From the NCBI GenBank assembly GCA_035533595.1, contig DATLTN010000040.1, positions 1 to 59,404 of the forward strand: a stretch of 59,404 nucleotides of DNA. The letters are read 5' to 3'. Origin of the DNA: Acidimicrobiales bacterium (lineage in GTDB: Bacteria; Actinomycetota; Acidimicrobiia; Acidimicrobiales; Bog-793). The notes under the pieces are model-generated. The model did not search any database and had not been told where the DNA came from. It saw only the letters and a list, made by a program, of their open reading frames with translations. This document shows positions 20,816 through 29,443 of this stretch, piece by piece (the stretch's first letter is position 1; every line of letters begins with the position of its first letter). A program made the position numbers and the translations under genes.

Positions 20816-21753
20816 GCGCACCGACGCCGGCGGCGGTCGCCCCGGGCATCGTCGAGATCGACACCCTGCTCGGCGGCTGGCGGCAGACCACCGCCGGCTA
20901 CCTCGTCGGCGACGAACAGCCGGTGCTCATCGAGACCGGCAGCCAGAGCTCGGTGCCGACCGTCCTCGAGGCGCTCGCCGGCCTCGGCCTCGGCCCCGAC
21001 GACCTCTCGGGGATCGCGGTCACCCACATCCATCTCGACCACGCGGGGGGCGTCGGCGACCTCGCCGCGCACTTCCCGCGCGCCACCGTCTACGTCCACG
21101 AGCTGGGCGCCCGCCACCTCGTCGACCCGAGCCGCCTCGTCGCCTCGGCGGCGCGCGTCTACGGCGACAAGCTCGACGGCCTCTACGGCCGGCTGGAGCC
21201 GACCGAGGCCGGGCGGATCGTCGTCCTCGGCGACGGCGAGGCCCTCCCCGTCGACGGCCGGCGCGTCCTCGCCGTCGACTCCCCCGGCCACGCCAAGCAC
21301 CACCTCGGCTTCTTCGACGAGGAGAGCGGCCTGCTCTTCGCCGGCGACGCGGTCGGCGTGCGCCTCCCCGACATCGGCGTGCTGCGCCCCGCGACCCCAC
21401 CGCCGGACTTCGACCTCGAGCTCGCCCTCGCCTCGCTCGCCCGCTTCGCCGCCCATTCGCCCGCCGCGATCGTCCTCGCGCACTACGGCGTGGTGCCGGG
21501 CGAGGCGGCCGCCGTGCTCGCCGACGCCGCGGAGACGCTGCGCTCCTGGGCGGGCGTCGCGCGCGGCGCCTTTCTCGCCGGCAACGACATCGCGACCGCC
21601 CTCGAGGGCGCCTTCGGCGGCGACTTCTCCCACCTCGACGACGCGGCGCGCCACCGCGCCGAGACACTGAACGGCATCCACTCCAACGCCGACGGCTTCC
21701 GCCGCTGGCTGGAGACGACGGCCGCCCCCGCCGAAGGCGAGCCGCAGCCCTAG
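20812..21753 (+). CDS. Metallo-beta-lactamase-fold hydrolase
   Basis: 313 residues, GTG start overlapping the upstream stop by 4 nt. It carries THIHLDHAGGVGDL (HxHxDH), a downstream His in SPGHAKHHLGFF, Asp in LLFAGDAVGV and a C-terminal His in VLAHYGVVPG, so a complete dinuclear metal site is likely. Placement after glucose dehydrogenase makes a lactonase-like role possible, but the family hydrolyses many substrates and this is inference. Confidence 0.88.
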   Translation: MSAPTPAAVAPGIVEIDTLLGGWRQTTAGYLVGDEQPVLIETGSQSSVPTVLEALAGLGLGPDDLSGIAVTHIHLDHAGGVGDLAAHFPRATVYVHELGARHLVDPSRLVASAARVYGDKLDGLYGRLEPTEAGRIVVLGDGEALPVDGRRVLAVDSPGHAKHHLGFFDEESGLLFAGDAVGVRLPDIGVLRPATPPPDFDLELALASLARFAAHSPAAIVLAHYGVVPGEAAAVLADAAETLRSWAGVARGAFLAGNDIATALEGAFGGDFSHLDDAARHRAETLNGIHSNADGFRRWLETTAAPAEGEPQP

Positions 21754-21757
21754 CGCT

Positions 21758-22537
21758 CTAGAAGCCGGGAAAGGCCGCCCGCAGCGCGGCGAGGTCGACG
21801 GGGCCGCTCGTCGTTGCCGAGGACGGCGTGTGCTCGGCGTCGAGACGGCCGTAGAGAAGGCGCAGCAGCGCCTCGGCGGGGAGCGAGAGCGAGCTCTCCG
21901 CCTCGCCGGCGCCCGGGGTGAGCGCCGGCTGCTCGCCGAGGCTGAGGAGGAAGTCCCGCGCCGGCTCCTCGGCGTGCACCGCGACCGCGCCGTCGGGCTT
22001 GTCGCCGCGCGCGAGGCGCGCCGCGCGCCGGGGGAGCAGGTCGACGAGGTGCTCCACCGCCTCGGCCTGCACCGTGGCCTCGGGCGCGCTCGCCACCTCG
22101 ACGTCCCAGGTGTGCACGGCGTGCTCGCCGAGGCGCATCAGCACCGCGCCGCTCGCGTCGAGCATGCTGCCGTCGAACCAGGGGATGGAGAGCGCGTCGA
22201 GCTCCTCGTCGGAGAGCGCCTCGTAGGCGGCGATGTGCGCCTCGTCGGCGGCGGCGAAGCCGTCGGCCATCTCGCGCGGGCTCCTCGCGTTCCAGGTGTC
22301 CCAGATCGCCTGGTACTCGCTGCGGTCGGGCGCGGGAGCGCCGGCGCGCGCTGCGGTGAAGTTGAGGAGGGCGATCTCCGCGCCGCTCCCGAGATGGGAG
22401 AGGACCTGCGCGACGTTCCAGTCGTCACAGTAGGAGGGGGCCTCGAGCGCGGCGTCGTCGAGCGGCGAGACGAGCGCGCAGAGGTGCTCGTGGCTGTGGC
22501 GCAGGACGGCGATCGGCTGGCGGTGGGGCGAGGGCAT
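21758..22537 (-). CDS. DinB-fold protein of the mycothiol-dependent maleylpyruvate isomerase type
   Basis: 259 residues. The N-terminal four-helix bundle has the metal-site pattern of the TIGR03083/MDMPI family: CDDWNVAQVLSHLGSGAEI, then LGEHAVHTWDVEVA around residue 140. A C-terminal domain (about 170-255) resembles the MDMPI_C fold. Members use mycothiol as cofactor or transfer thiols. It lies 48 nt downstream of egtD on the same strand; EgtB also has a DinB domain. A thiol-related role is plausible but the substrate is unknown. SD AAGGAGA precedes the ATG. Confidence 0.82.
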   Translation of the reverse strand: MPSPHRQPIAVLRHSHEHLCALVSPLDDAALEAPSYCDDWNVAQVLSHLGSGAEIALLNFTAARAGAPAPDRSEYQAIWDTWNARSPREMADGFAAADEAHIAAYEALSDEELDALSIPWFDGSMLDASGAVLMRLGEHAVHTWDVEVASAPEATVQAEAVEHLVDLLPRRAARLARGDKPDGAVAVHAEEPARDFLLSLGEQPALTPGAGEAESSLSLPAEALLRLLYGRLDAEHTPSSATTSGPVDLAALRAAFPGF

Positions 22538-22585
22538 CGGTGGTCTCCTTCTCGGGCTGCGGCGAGCCTACGGGCAGTCGGGCGG

Positions 22586-23611
22586 TCAGCAGTAGGGGCG
22601 GGCGAGGGTGAGGAGGAAGTCGCCGCGGGGGTCGGTGAAGCGCTCCTCGACGACGAAGTTCGCGGCGGCGAGCTCCTGACCGATGCCGTCGGGGGTGAAC
22701 TTCGCCGAGATCTCGGTGAGGAGCGACTCCCCTTCGGCGAACGAGACCGTGAGGTCGAGGGCTGCGAGGCGCACGCGCTGCGCGCGGCGGGCGCGCAGGT
22801 GCATCTCGATCCAGTGCTCCTTCTCGTTCCACAGCGCGACGTGGTCGAAGGCGGCGGGGTCGAAGTCGCCGCCGAGCTCACGGTTGAGCACGACGAGGAG
22901 ATTGCGGTTGAAGGCCGCGGTCACCCCCGCCTCGTCGTCGTAGGCGGCGACGAGGCGCGCCGGCTCCTTCACGAGGTCGGTGCCGAGGAGGAGGTAGTCG
23001 TCGTGGGCCATCGTCGCCTCGAGGTCGACGAGGAAGCGCTGCCGGGCGGCGGGGGCGAAGTTGCCGATCGTCCCGCCGAGGAAGCAGACGAGGCGCCGCC
23101 CTTCGCGCGGCAGCGCCCCGAGGTCGCGGCGGAAGTCGCCGACGACCGCGTGCACGGCGACGCCGTAGCGGGCGTGCAGCGCCGCGGCGGCGTCGCGCAG
23201 CACCTCCTCGCAGACGTCGAGGGTCGAGATGCGCTCAAGGCGACCGTCGCCGGCGAGCGCGTCGAGGAGCAGGAGGGTCTTCTCCGAGAGGCCGGAGCCG
23301 AGCTCGGCAAGGGCGCGCGCCCGGCTGCGGCCGGCGATCTCTCCGGCGTGCGCGGTGAGGATCGCCGCCTCGGTGCGGGTCGGGTAGTACTCCTCGAGGC
23401 GGGTGATCGCCTCGAAGAGACGGCTCCCCTCGTCGTCGTAGAACCAGTTCGGGGGGAGCGACTTCTCGACGCCGCCGAGGCCGCGGCGCACGTCCTCCTC
23501 GAGCTCGCGGCGTCGCGCCGCGGCTGAGATGCGCACCTCGAGGCGCACCCCCTCGGCGCCCTCCCCATCGGCCGCCGCCCCCTCGCCGCCTGTCCGGCGC
23601 CCGGCCGCCAC
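22586..23611 (-). CDS. egtD: L-histidine N-alpha-trimethyltransferase (ergothioneine biosynthesis)
   Basis: 341 residues from the GTG at 23611, one base after the egtB stop; a later GTG near 23538 is possible. It makes hercynine from histidine with three SAM. Visible EgtD features are SLPPNWFYDDEGSRLFEAITRLEEYYPTRTE, LAELGSGLSEKTLLLLDAL (SAM site), VCFLGGTIGNFAP, LLGTDLVKE, FNRNLLVVLNRELGGDF and the C-terminal AEGESLLTEISAKF. Tight spacing to egtB indicates co-translation. No egtA, egtC or egtE is present in this window. Confidence 0.95.
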   Translation of the reverse strand: MAAGRRTGGEGAAADGEGAEGVRLEVRISAAARRRELEEDVRRGLGGVEKSLPPNWFYDDEGSRLFEAITRLEEYYPTRTEAAILTAHAGEIAGRSRARALAELGSGLSEKTLLLLDALAGDGRLERISTLDVCEEVLRDAAAALHARYGVAVHAVVGDFRRDLGALPREGRRLVCFLGGTIGNFAPAARQRFLVDLEATMAHDDYLLLGTDLVKEPARLVAAYDDEAGVTAAFNRNLLVVLNRELGGDFDPAAFDHVALWNEKEHWIEMHLRARRAQRVRLAALDLTVSFAEGESLLTEISAKFTPDGIGQELAAANFVVEERFTDPRGDFLLTLARPYC

Positions 23612-23612
23612 C

Positions 23613-24854
23613 TCAGCAGTCCCTCGCGAGGCGCAGCCCGCAGAAGGCCCAACGCGCCCCGGGCGGGAAGAAGTTCCGGTAGGTGAGGCGCTCGTGGCCG
23701 GGCGGGGTGGCACAGCAACCGCCGCGCAGCACGTGCTGGTTGACCATGAACTTCCCGTTGTACTCACCGACCGCACCCGGCGCGACCCGAAAGCCCGGGT
23801 AGGGCAGGTAGGCCGACGAGGTCCACTCCCAGACCTCGCCGGCGCCGCCCGGTGAGGAAGGGGCCGCGGGGTGCAGCGCGGCGGCGGCGCGCGGCGCCGA
23901 GGCGAAGCCCTCGGCTCGCGCCACGGCCTCCCACTCCACCTCGGTGGGCAGCCGCGCCCCGGACCAGCGGGCGAAGGCGTCCGCCTCGTAGTAGCTCACG
24001 TGGCAGACCGGCTCGGCGGGGTCGACGGGGCGCTCGCCGGTGAGGGTGAAGACGACCGCCCCCCCGTCGGCGGCCGACCAGTACAGCGGCCCGCGCCGCC
24101 CCTCGGCGGTGACCGCCGCCCAGCCGTCGGAGAGCCACAGCTCGGGACGCTCGTAACCGCCGTCGGCGATGAACTCGAGCCACTCCCCGCAGAGCACGGG
24201 GCGGGAGCAGAGCGCGAACGGTGCGAGCTGGACGAGGTGGCGCGGCCGTTCGTTGTCGAAGGTGAAGCACGCCGCCTCCTCGCCGACCTCGACGAGGCCG
24301 CCGGGGTGGGCGAGCCAGCCGGGGGGCGGCGCGGTGGGGGTCGGGGCGGGGACGGCGGGGGCGTAGGCGGGGCGGAGCGGGTTCTGGGAGAGCACGTGCT
24401 TGATGTCCATGAGCAACAGCTCCTGGTGCTGCTGCTCGTGGTTGAGGCCGAGCTCGACCCGCTCGCCGATCTCGCCCTCGAGGTCGCCGCCGAACAGCTC
24501 GCCCATCGCCTCGTCGACGTGGCGCCGGTAGGCGGCCACCTCCTCGACGCTCGGGCGGGAGAGCAGGCCACGGTCGGGGCGGGGGTGACGGGCGCCGAGG
24601 GCCTCGTAGTAGGAGTTGAAGAGGTAGCCGAACATCGGGTGGAAGGGGCGGTAGCCCGGGACGTGCTCGGCGAGCAGGAAGGTCTCGAAGAACCACGTGA
24701 CGTGCGCCCGGTGCCATTTCGTCGGGCTCACGTCGGCCATCGACTGCACGGTCTGGTCCTCGGCCGACAAGGGCTCGGCGAGGGCCTCCGTCGCGCTCCG
24801 GACGGCCCTGTAGCGGGCGCCGGTCGCGGTGGACGTGGGGGCGGTGGCGACCAC
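23613..24854 (-). CDS. egtB: Ergothioneine sulfoxide synthase EgtB (iron-dependent)
   Basis: 413 residues. The N-terminal DinB domain contains VSPTKWHRAHVTWFFETFLL and the iron-ligand motif LNHEQQHQELLLMDIKH (HxxxHxE plus an earlier His). The C-terminal FGE-sulfatase domain (about 190-410) has YEADAFARWSGARLPTEVEWEAVAR, GEVWEWTSSAYLPYPGF and QHVLRGGCCATP. It joins hercynine to gamma-Glu-Cys or Cys with O2. GTG start at 24854, two nt after the stop of a 38-codon small ORF. With no egtA or egtC nearby, a cysteine-using EgtB is possible, but sequence reading alone cannot show this. Confidence 0.95.
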   Translation of the reverse strand: MVATAPTSTATGARYRAVRSATEALAEPLSAEDQTVQSMADVSPTKWHRAHVTWFFETFLLAEHVPGYRPFHPMFGYLFNSYYEALGARHPRPDRGLLSRPSVEEVAAYRRHVDEAMGELFGGDLEGEIGERVELGLNHEQQHQELLLMDIKHVLSQNPLRPAYAPAVPAPTPTAPPPGWLAHPGGLVEVGEEAACFTFDNERPRHLVQLAPFALCSRPVLCGEWLEFIADGGYERPELWLSDGWAAVTAEGRRGPLYWSAADGGAVVFTLTGERPVDPAEPVCHVSYYEADAFARWSGARLPTEVEWEAVARAEGFASAPRAAAALHPAAPSSPGGAGEVWEWTSSAYLPYPGFRVAPGAVGEYNGKFMVNQHVLRGGCCATPPGHERLTYRNFFPPGARWAFCGLRLARDC

Positions 24855-24856
24855 GA

Positions 24857-24973
24857 CTAGGCGAGTCCGATGCGGGCGGCGATCCAGTCGAGGTTGCGCT
24901 CGGGGTCGACCCAGCGCTGCTGGCTCGCTGGAGGACGTGCGGTGCGGCGCGTGCCGCTCGCGGGTGCTGGCAT
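24857..24973 (-). CDS. Predicted 38-residue small protein directly upstream of egtB
   Basis: ATG at 24973 with GGGAGG 6 nt upstream; TAG at 24857-24859, two nt before the egtB GTG. The peptide starts MPAPASGTRR, has a basic, Pro/Ala-rich first half and a second half RWVDPERNLDWIAARIGLA that would form an amphipathic helix with two Trp. No family recognised. It lies 73 nt after the EtfD-like stop. It could be a functional small protein, a regulatory leader peptide coupled to egtB, or a reading-frame accident; the SD and the 2-nt spacing favour translation. Confidence 0.55.
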   Translation of the reverse strand: MPAPASGTRRTARPPASQQRWVDPERNLDWIAARIGLA

Positions 24974-25046
24974 GGGGGACCTCCCGGACGGATCGGCTCC
25001 CCGCGACGCTAACGACGACACCCGCCCGGCGGCGCGATGGCGGAGC

Positions 25047-27050
25047 TCAGCGACCCCCGAGGGAGCGCTCGAGGAGCTCGGCGAGGTCGAGGACCTCGAC
25101 CTCGTCCTCGGCGCTGCGGGCGTGCACCCCGTCGTCGAGCATGATCCTGCAGTAGGGGCAGGCGGTCGCGACGACGCTGCTCCCCGTCGCCAGCGCCTCG
25201 TCGGTGCGCAGCAGGTTCACCCGCTGCTCGACAGGCTCCTCGAGCCACATACGGGCACCCCCCGCGCCGCAGCAGAAGCTGCGCTCACGGTTGCGCTCGA
25301 GCTCGACGAGCTCGGCCCCGGTGCCCGCGAGGACGGCGCGCGGCTCGTCGAAGATGCGCTGGTGGCGGCCGAGGTAGCAGGGGTCGTGGTAGGTGACGCG
25401 GCCGGCGAGCTCACCGACGGGCAGCCGCCCGGCGGCGACGAGGTCGGCGAGCAGCTCGCTGTGGTGCACGACGGTGAAGTTGCCGCCGAGGGCGGGGTAC
25501 TCGCTGCCGATCGTGTTCAGGCAGTGCGGGCAGGTGGTGACCACCTTGCGGACGCCGACGCGCTCGAGCGTCTCGATGTTCGCCCGCGCCTGCTCCTGGA
25601 AGAGGAACTCGTTGCCCATCCGCCGCGCCGGGTCACCGGTGCAGCGCTCCTGTCGCCCGAGCACCGCGAAGCGCACGCCGGCACGCTGCAGGAGGCGGGC
25701 GAGCGAGCGCACCGTGCGGCGGGCGCGGGCGTCGTGCGCCCCGGCGCAGCCCACCCACAGCAGGTATTCGACGGCGGGGTCGATCACCTCGCCGACGACC
25801 TCGACCTCGAAGCCGAGGTCGGCGGCCCACTCGAGACGGGCAGCCGCCCCGACGCCGAAGGGATCGCCGCGGCTCTCGACGTTGCGCAGCATCGTCGCCG
25901 CCGAGGCGTCGGGGAGGGCCGACTCGCTCATCACCTGGTGGCGGCGGAGGTCGATGATCGCGTCGACGTGCTCGATGTCGACGGGGCACTCCTCGACGCA
26001 GGCGCCGCAGGTGGTGCAGGCCCAGATCACCTCCGGCGAGATCACCCCCGGGACGATCGGCCGCCCCGCGGCGGGCGCCACCACTGGCGCCGCGAAGAGC
26101 TCGTCGCGCAGCTCCATGACGAGCAGCTTCGGTGACAGCTCCTTGCCGCTCGCCCAGGCCGGGCAGACGCTCTGGCAGCGACCGCACTCGGTGCAGGTGG
26201 CGAAGTCGAGCAGCTGCTTCCAGGAGAACTCGGCGATCTGGCCCACCCCGAGGAGGGTCTCCTCGTCGAAGTGCTCGGGGTCGAGGTCCGGCGTCGAGTG
26301 CAACGGGCCGAGGCGGCGGTCGCGCCCGAAGGCGATGTTCAACGGCGCGAGCGCGATGTGCAGGTGCTTGGTGTAGGGGACGAGTGCGAGGAAGGCGGCG
26401 ATGACGACCACGTTGGCGTCGAGGGCGACGGTCTCGGTCCTCGCCGCGAAACCGTGCCCGCCGTGCGCGAGGAGGCTGCCGACCGCCCGCGAGAGGTAGG
26501 CGAGGCCGCCGTCGGGGAGGTGGCCGTCGAGGCTCGCCGCGCCGCGGAACACGAGGAGCGTCCCGATGACGAGGAAGATCATCGTCAAGAGCGCGTAGGC
26601 GACGGCGGCGTGCGAGCCGAAGAAGCGCGAGCGCCTCCCCTCGCGCGCCGGGCGGCGCGCGAGGCGGATCGCGAGGAAGGTCACGAGGCCGACGAGGACG
26701 AGGGCGCTGAAGAGGTCCTCCACGAGGCCGAGGGCGGGGGCGTGGCCGATGAGCGGGATCGCGAAGGTGGGGCTGAAGAGCGCCCCGTAGGCCTCGATGA
26801 CCGTCGCCAACAAGACGATGAAGCCCCAGAAGACGAGCGCGTGGGCGGCGCCGGCCACGGTGAAGCGCAGCAGCCGGCGCTGGCCGAGGACCTCGACGAG
26901 CTCGCGGCGCAGTCGCGCCCAGCCGGAGCTCCTTCTCGTCGGGTCGGGGCGACCGCTCGCGATGAGGCGGCCGAGGGCGCGCCCGCGCGCCAGCGCGAGC
27001 GCCGCGGCGAGGAGGCTCGCGGCGACCCCGATCGGCCAGCGGCTCAGCAC
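25047..27050 (-). CDS. EtfD-like membrane iron-sulfur protein (ETF:quinone oxidoreductase type)
   Basis: 667 residues. The N-terminal 260 residues hold about six hydrophobic helices (NarI-like cytochrome/quinone domain). A two-[4Fe-4S] ferredoxin domain follows: CTECGRCQSVCP and CTTCGACVEECPVD. Two CCG-type domains follow, with CPHCLNTIG, DPCYLGRHQRIFDEPR, SFCCGAGGARMW and CPYCRIML. Mycobacterial EtfD passes electrons from ETF to menaquinone in fatty-acid oxidation. Divergent from an enoyl-CoA hydratase/thiolase/etfBA cluster, which supports that role. GTG start with TAGACA at 6 nt. Confidence 0.9.
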   Translation of the reverse strand: MLSRWPIGVAASLLAAALALARGRALGRLIASGRPDPTRRSSGWARLRRELVEVLGQRRLLRFTVAGAAHALVFWGFIVLLATVIEAYGALFSPTFAIPLIGHAPALGLVEDLFSALVLVGLVTFLAIRLARRPAREGRRSRFFGSHAAVAYALLTMIFLVIGTLLVFRGAASLDGHLPDGGLAYLSRAVGSLLAHGGHGFAARTETVALDANVVVIAAFLALVPYTKHLHIALAPLNIAFGRDRRLGPLHSTPDLDPEHFDEETLLGVGQIAEFSWKQLLDFATCTECGRCQSVCPAWASGKELSPKLLVMELRDELFAAPVVAPAAGRPIVPGVISPEVIWACTTCGACVEECPVDIEHVDAIIDLRRHQVMSESALPDASAATMLRNVESRGDPFGVGAAARLEWAADLGFEVEVVGEVIDPAVEYLLWVGCAGAHDARARRTVRSLARLLQRAGVRFAVLGRQERCTGDPARRMGNEFLFQEQARANIETLERVGVRKVVTTCPHCLNTIGSEYPALGGNFTVVHHSELLADLVAAGRLPVGELAGRVTYHDPCYLGRHQRIFDEPRAVLAGTGAELVELERNRERSFCCGAGGARMWLEEPVEQRVNLLRTDEALATGSSVVATACPYCRIMLDDGVHARSAEDEVEVLDLAELLERSLGGR

Positions 27051-27156
27051 GGGCAGTGTCTACACCGGCCCGCCACCCTGAAGCGGCTTCCGGCAGGGAG
27101 GGGGGCTGGGGAGGCGGCAGTAGCCTGGCCGGGAGCGAGCTCGTGAGGAGGAAGCA

Positions 27157-27981
27157 ATGAGCGCCGCGCCGCGCGACGAGCAGCGCCCGAGCCGAAAGAG
27201 CGTGCGGCTGCGGCGCTCCGGCGCCGTCGCCGAGCTCCGCCTCGACCGGCCCGCGGCCCACAACGCCCTCAGCTCGGCGATGCTCGGCGAGCTGCGCGCC
27301 GCCTGCGTGAAGCTCGCCGGCGACCCGGCCCTCGCCGCGGTCGTGCTCTCCTCCACCGACCCGGTGGCCTTCTGCGTGGGGGCGGACCTGAAGGAGCGGG
27401 CCGGCTTCTCCGACGACGAGCTCGTCGCCCAGCGCCCGCTCCTCAGCGCCGCCTTCGCCGCGCTGCGCGCCATCCCTGTCCCGGTCGTCGCCGCCGTCGG
27501 CGGCTACGCGGTCGGCGGCGGCTACGAGCTCGCCCTCAGCTGCGACGTGATCGTCGCCGGCGAAGGCGCGGTCGTCGGCCTCCCGGAGGTCTCCCGCGGC
27601 CTCATCCCCGGCGGTGGCGGCACCCAGCTCCTGCAGCGCCGCGCCGGGAGCGGGGTGGCGGCCGAGCTGATCTACTCCGGCCGCCTCGTCGCCGCGCCAG
27701 AGGCGCTGCAGCGGGGCCTCGTCGACCGCCTCGTCGCCGGCGGCTCGGAGCAGGGCGAGGCGCTGGCGCTGGCGGGCGAGATCGCCGGCAACTCCCCGCT
27801 CGCGGTGCGCAGCGCGAAGCGGGCGCTGCTGCTCGGCGCCGACCTCGCCCTCGAACGGGGCCTCGAGGTCGAGGAGGCCGCCTGGCGGCGGGTCGCGCTC
27901 TCCGAGGACCGCCGCGAGGGGATCCGCGCCTTTGTCGAGAAGCGGCCACCGGTTTGGCCGCCCTCGGTGGATGCGCTTTGA
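27157..27981 (+). CDS. Enoyl-CoA hydratase/isomerase family (methylglutaconyl-CoA hydratase-like)
   Basis: 274 residues, ATG preceded by GAGGAGGAAG. It shows crotonase-fold signatures: FCVGADLKERAGFSDDELV, similar to the AUH/LiuC loop; VAAVGGYAVGGGYELALSCDVIV with catalytic Glu; and LPEVSRGLIPGGGGTQLLQR with the second Glu. It hydrates enoyl-CoA, perhaps 3-methylglutaconyl-CoA in leucine degradation; the CoA-transferase downstream (acetoacetate) fits leucine or ketone-body breakdown. A TAGCCT box is about 35 nt upstream. Confidence 0.9.
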   Translation: MSAAPRDEQRPSRKSVRLRRSGAVAELRLDRPAAHNALSSAMLGELRAACVKLAGDPALAAVVLSSTDPVAFCVGADLKERAGFSDDELVAQRPLLSAAFAALRAIPVPVVAAVGGYAVGGGYELALSCDVIVAGEGAVVGLPEVSRGLIPGGGGTQLLQRRAGSGVAAELIYSGRLVAAPEALQRGLVDRLVAGGSEQGEALALAGEIAGNSPLAVRSAKRALLLGADLALERGLEVEEAAWRRVALSEDRREGIRAFVEKRPPVWPPSVDAL

Positions 27982-28005
27982 TTTGACGGCGTAGGAGGGA
28001 GCGCG

Positions 28006-28773
28006 ATGGACAAGGTCTTCAGCTCGGCCGCCGAGGCGGTCGCCGACATCTCGAGCGGCTCGTCGTTCTGCGTCGGCGGCTTCGGCCTGTGCGGCGTGCC
28101 GATCGTGCTCATCGACGCGGTCGCGGCGCTCGACATCGACTCGCTGCACGTCGTCTCGAACAACTGCGGGACCGACGGCTTCGGCCTCGGCGTCCTGCTC
28201 TCCGAGCACCGCATCGCGCGCGTCACCGCCTCCTACGTCGGCGAGAACGCAGAGTTCGCCCGGCAGTACCTGGCGGGCGAGGTGGAGGTGGAGCTCACCC
28301 CCCAGGGCAGCCTCGCCGAGCGGATGCGTGCCGGCGGCTGCGGGATCCCCGCCTTCTACACCCTCGCCGGGGTGGGGACGCTCGTCGGCGACGGCGGCCT
28401 CCCGTGGCGGTACGCGGCCGACGGCTCGGTCGCGCTCCCCTCGCCGAAGAAGGAGACCCGCACCTTCAACGGCCGCGACTACATCCTCGAGGAGTCGATC
28501 ACGACCGACTACGCGCTCGTGCGCGCCGCGGTCGCCGACACCGCCGGGAACCTCGTCTTCCACGAGTCGGCGCGCAACTTCAACCCACTCTGCGCGATGG
28601 CGGGGCGCATCACCATCGTCGAGGCCGAGGAGATCGTGGGCGCCGGCGAGATCGCCCCCGACGAGGTCCACCTGCCCGGCATCTTCGTGCAGCGGATCGC
28701 CCCCGTCCCCGTCGGGACGGAGAAGCGCATCGAGAAGCGGACGGTCGCACCGAGACTGGAGGCGGTCAGCTGA
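28006..28773 (+). CDS. 3-oxoacid CoA-transferase subunit A
   Basis: 255 residues. It begins [32 protein letters not shown], the glycine-rich CoA-binding start of SCOT alpha subunits. [25 protein letters not shown] and [20 protein letters not shown] are also typical. With subunit B it transfers CoA from succinyl-CoA to acetoacetate or another 3-oxoacid. Strong SD (GTAGGAGGGAG). The stop overlaps the start of subunit B (TGATG). Confidence 0.94.
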   Translation: MDKVFSSAAEAVADISSGSSFCVGGFGLCGVPIVLIDAVAALDIDSLHVVSNNCGTDGFGLGVLLSEHRIARVTASYVGENAEFARQYLAGEVEVELTPQGSLAERMRAGGCGIPAFYTLAGVGTLVGDGGLPWRYAADGSVALPSPKKETRTFNGRDYILEESITTDYALVRAAVADTAGNLVFHESARNFNPLCAMAGRITIVEAEEIVGAGEIAPDEVHLPGIFVQRIAPVPVGTEKRIEKRTVAPRLEAVS

Positions 28774-29432
28774 TGCCCCTCACCCGGGAACAGGTCGCGG
28801 CGCGCGCCGCGAAGGAGCTGCGCGACGGCGAGTACGTGAACCTCGGGATCGGCCTGCCGACGCTGATCCCCAACTACGTCCCGGAGGGGGTGCACGTCAT
28901 GCTCCAGTCCGAGAACGGCGTCCTCGGCGTCGGCCCCTACCCCGACGAGGAGCACGTCGACCCGGACCTCATCAACGCCGGGAAGGAGACCGTGACCCTC
29001 CTCCAGGGCGCCGCCTTCTTCGACTCCTCGCTCAGCTTCGGCATGATCCGCGGCGGCCACATCGACTGCGCGGTGCTCGGCGCGATGGAGGTCTCCGAGA
29101 GAGGGGACCTCGCGAACTGGGTAGTGCCCGGCAAGATGGTGAAGGGGATGGGGGGTGCGATGGACCTCGTCCACGGGGCGAAGCGGGTCATCGTGACCAT
29201 GGAGCACACGACGCGCGACGGCGGTCCGAAGATCCTCCCCAAGTGCAGCCTGCCGCTCACCGGCTCGGGTGTCGTGAACCTCATCATCACCGACCTCGCG
29301 GTGATCTCCGTCGGCCCCGACGGCCTCGTGCTCGAGGAGCTCGCCGCCGGCCTCACCGCCGACGAGGTGCAGGAACGGACGGGGGCCACCCTGCAGGTCC
29401 CCGCGGCGCCGCGCGTCATCGACGCGGCCTAG
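28773..29432 (+). CDS. 3-oxoacid CoA-transferase subunit B
   Basis: 219 residues from the ATG at 28773, which shares one base with the stop of subunit [17 protein letters not shown] and [13 protein letters not shown] hold the catalytic Glu of the SENG motif that forms the glutamyl-CoA intermediate. [23 protein letters not shown] and [21 protein letters not shown] are conserved. The gene is followed by a thiolase with an 11-nt spacer. Confidence 0.95.
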   Translation: MPLTREQVAARAAKELRDGEYVNLGIGLPTLIPNYVPEGVHVMLQSENGVLGVGPYPDEEHVDPDLINAGKETVTLLQGAAFFDSSLSFGMIRGGHIDCAVLGAMEVSERGDLANWVVPGKMVKGMGGAMDLVHGAKRVIVTMEHTTRDGGPKILPKCSLPLTGSGVVNLIITDLAVISVGPDGLVLEELAAGLTADEVQERTGATLQVPAAPRVIDAA

Positions 29433-29443
29433 GAAGGAGCACG

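Noticed and set aside
24870-26135. 421-codon plus-strand ORF opposite the EtfD-like gene
   Set aside because: Composition is shadow-like and the minus-strand gene has full Fe-S and CCG motifs.
25633-28671. 1012-codon open frame on the minus strand spanning several genes
   Set aside because: It is antisense/out-of-frame to EtfD-like, ECH and CoA-transferase genes; its Arg/Asp/Gly-rich composition is the usual high-GC shadow.
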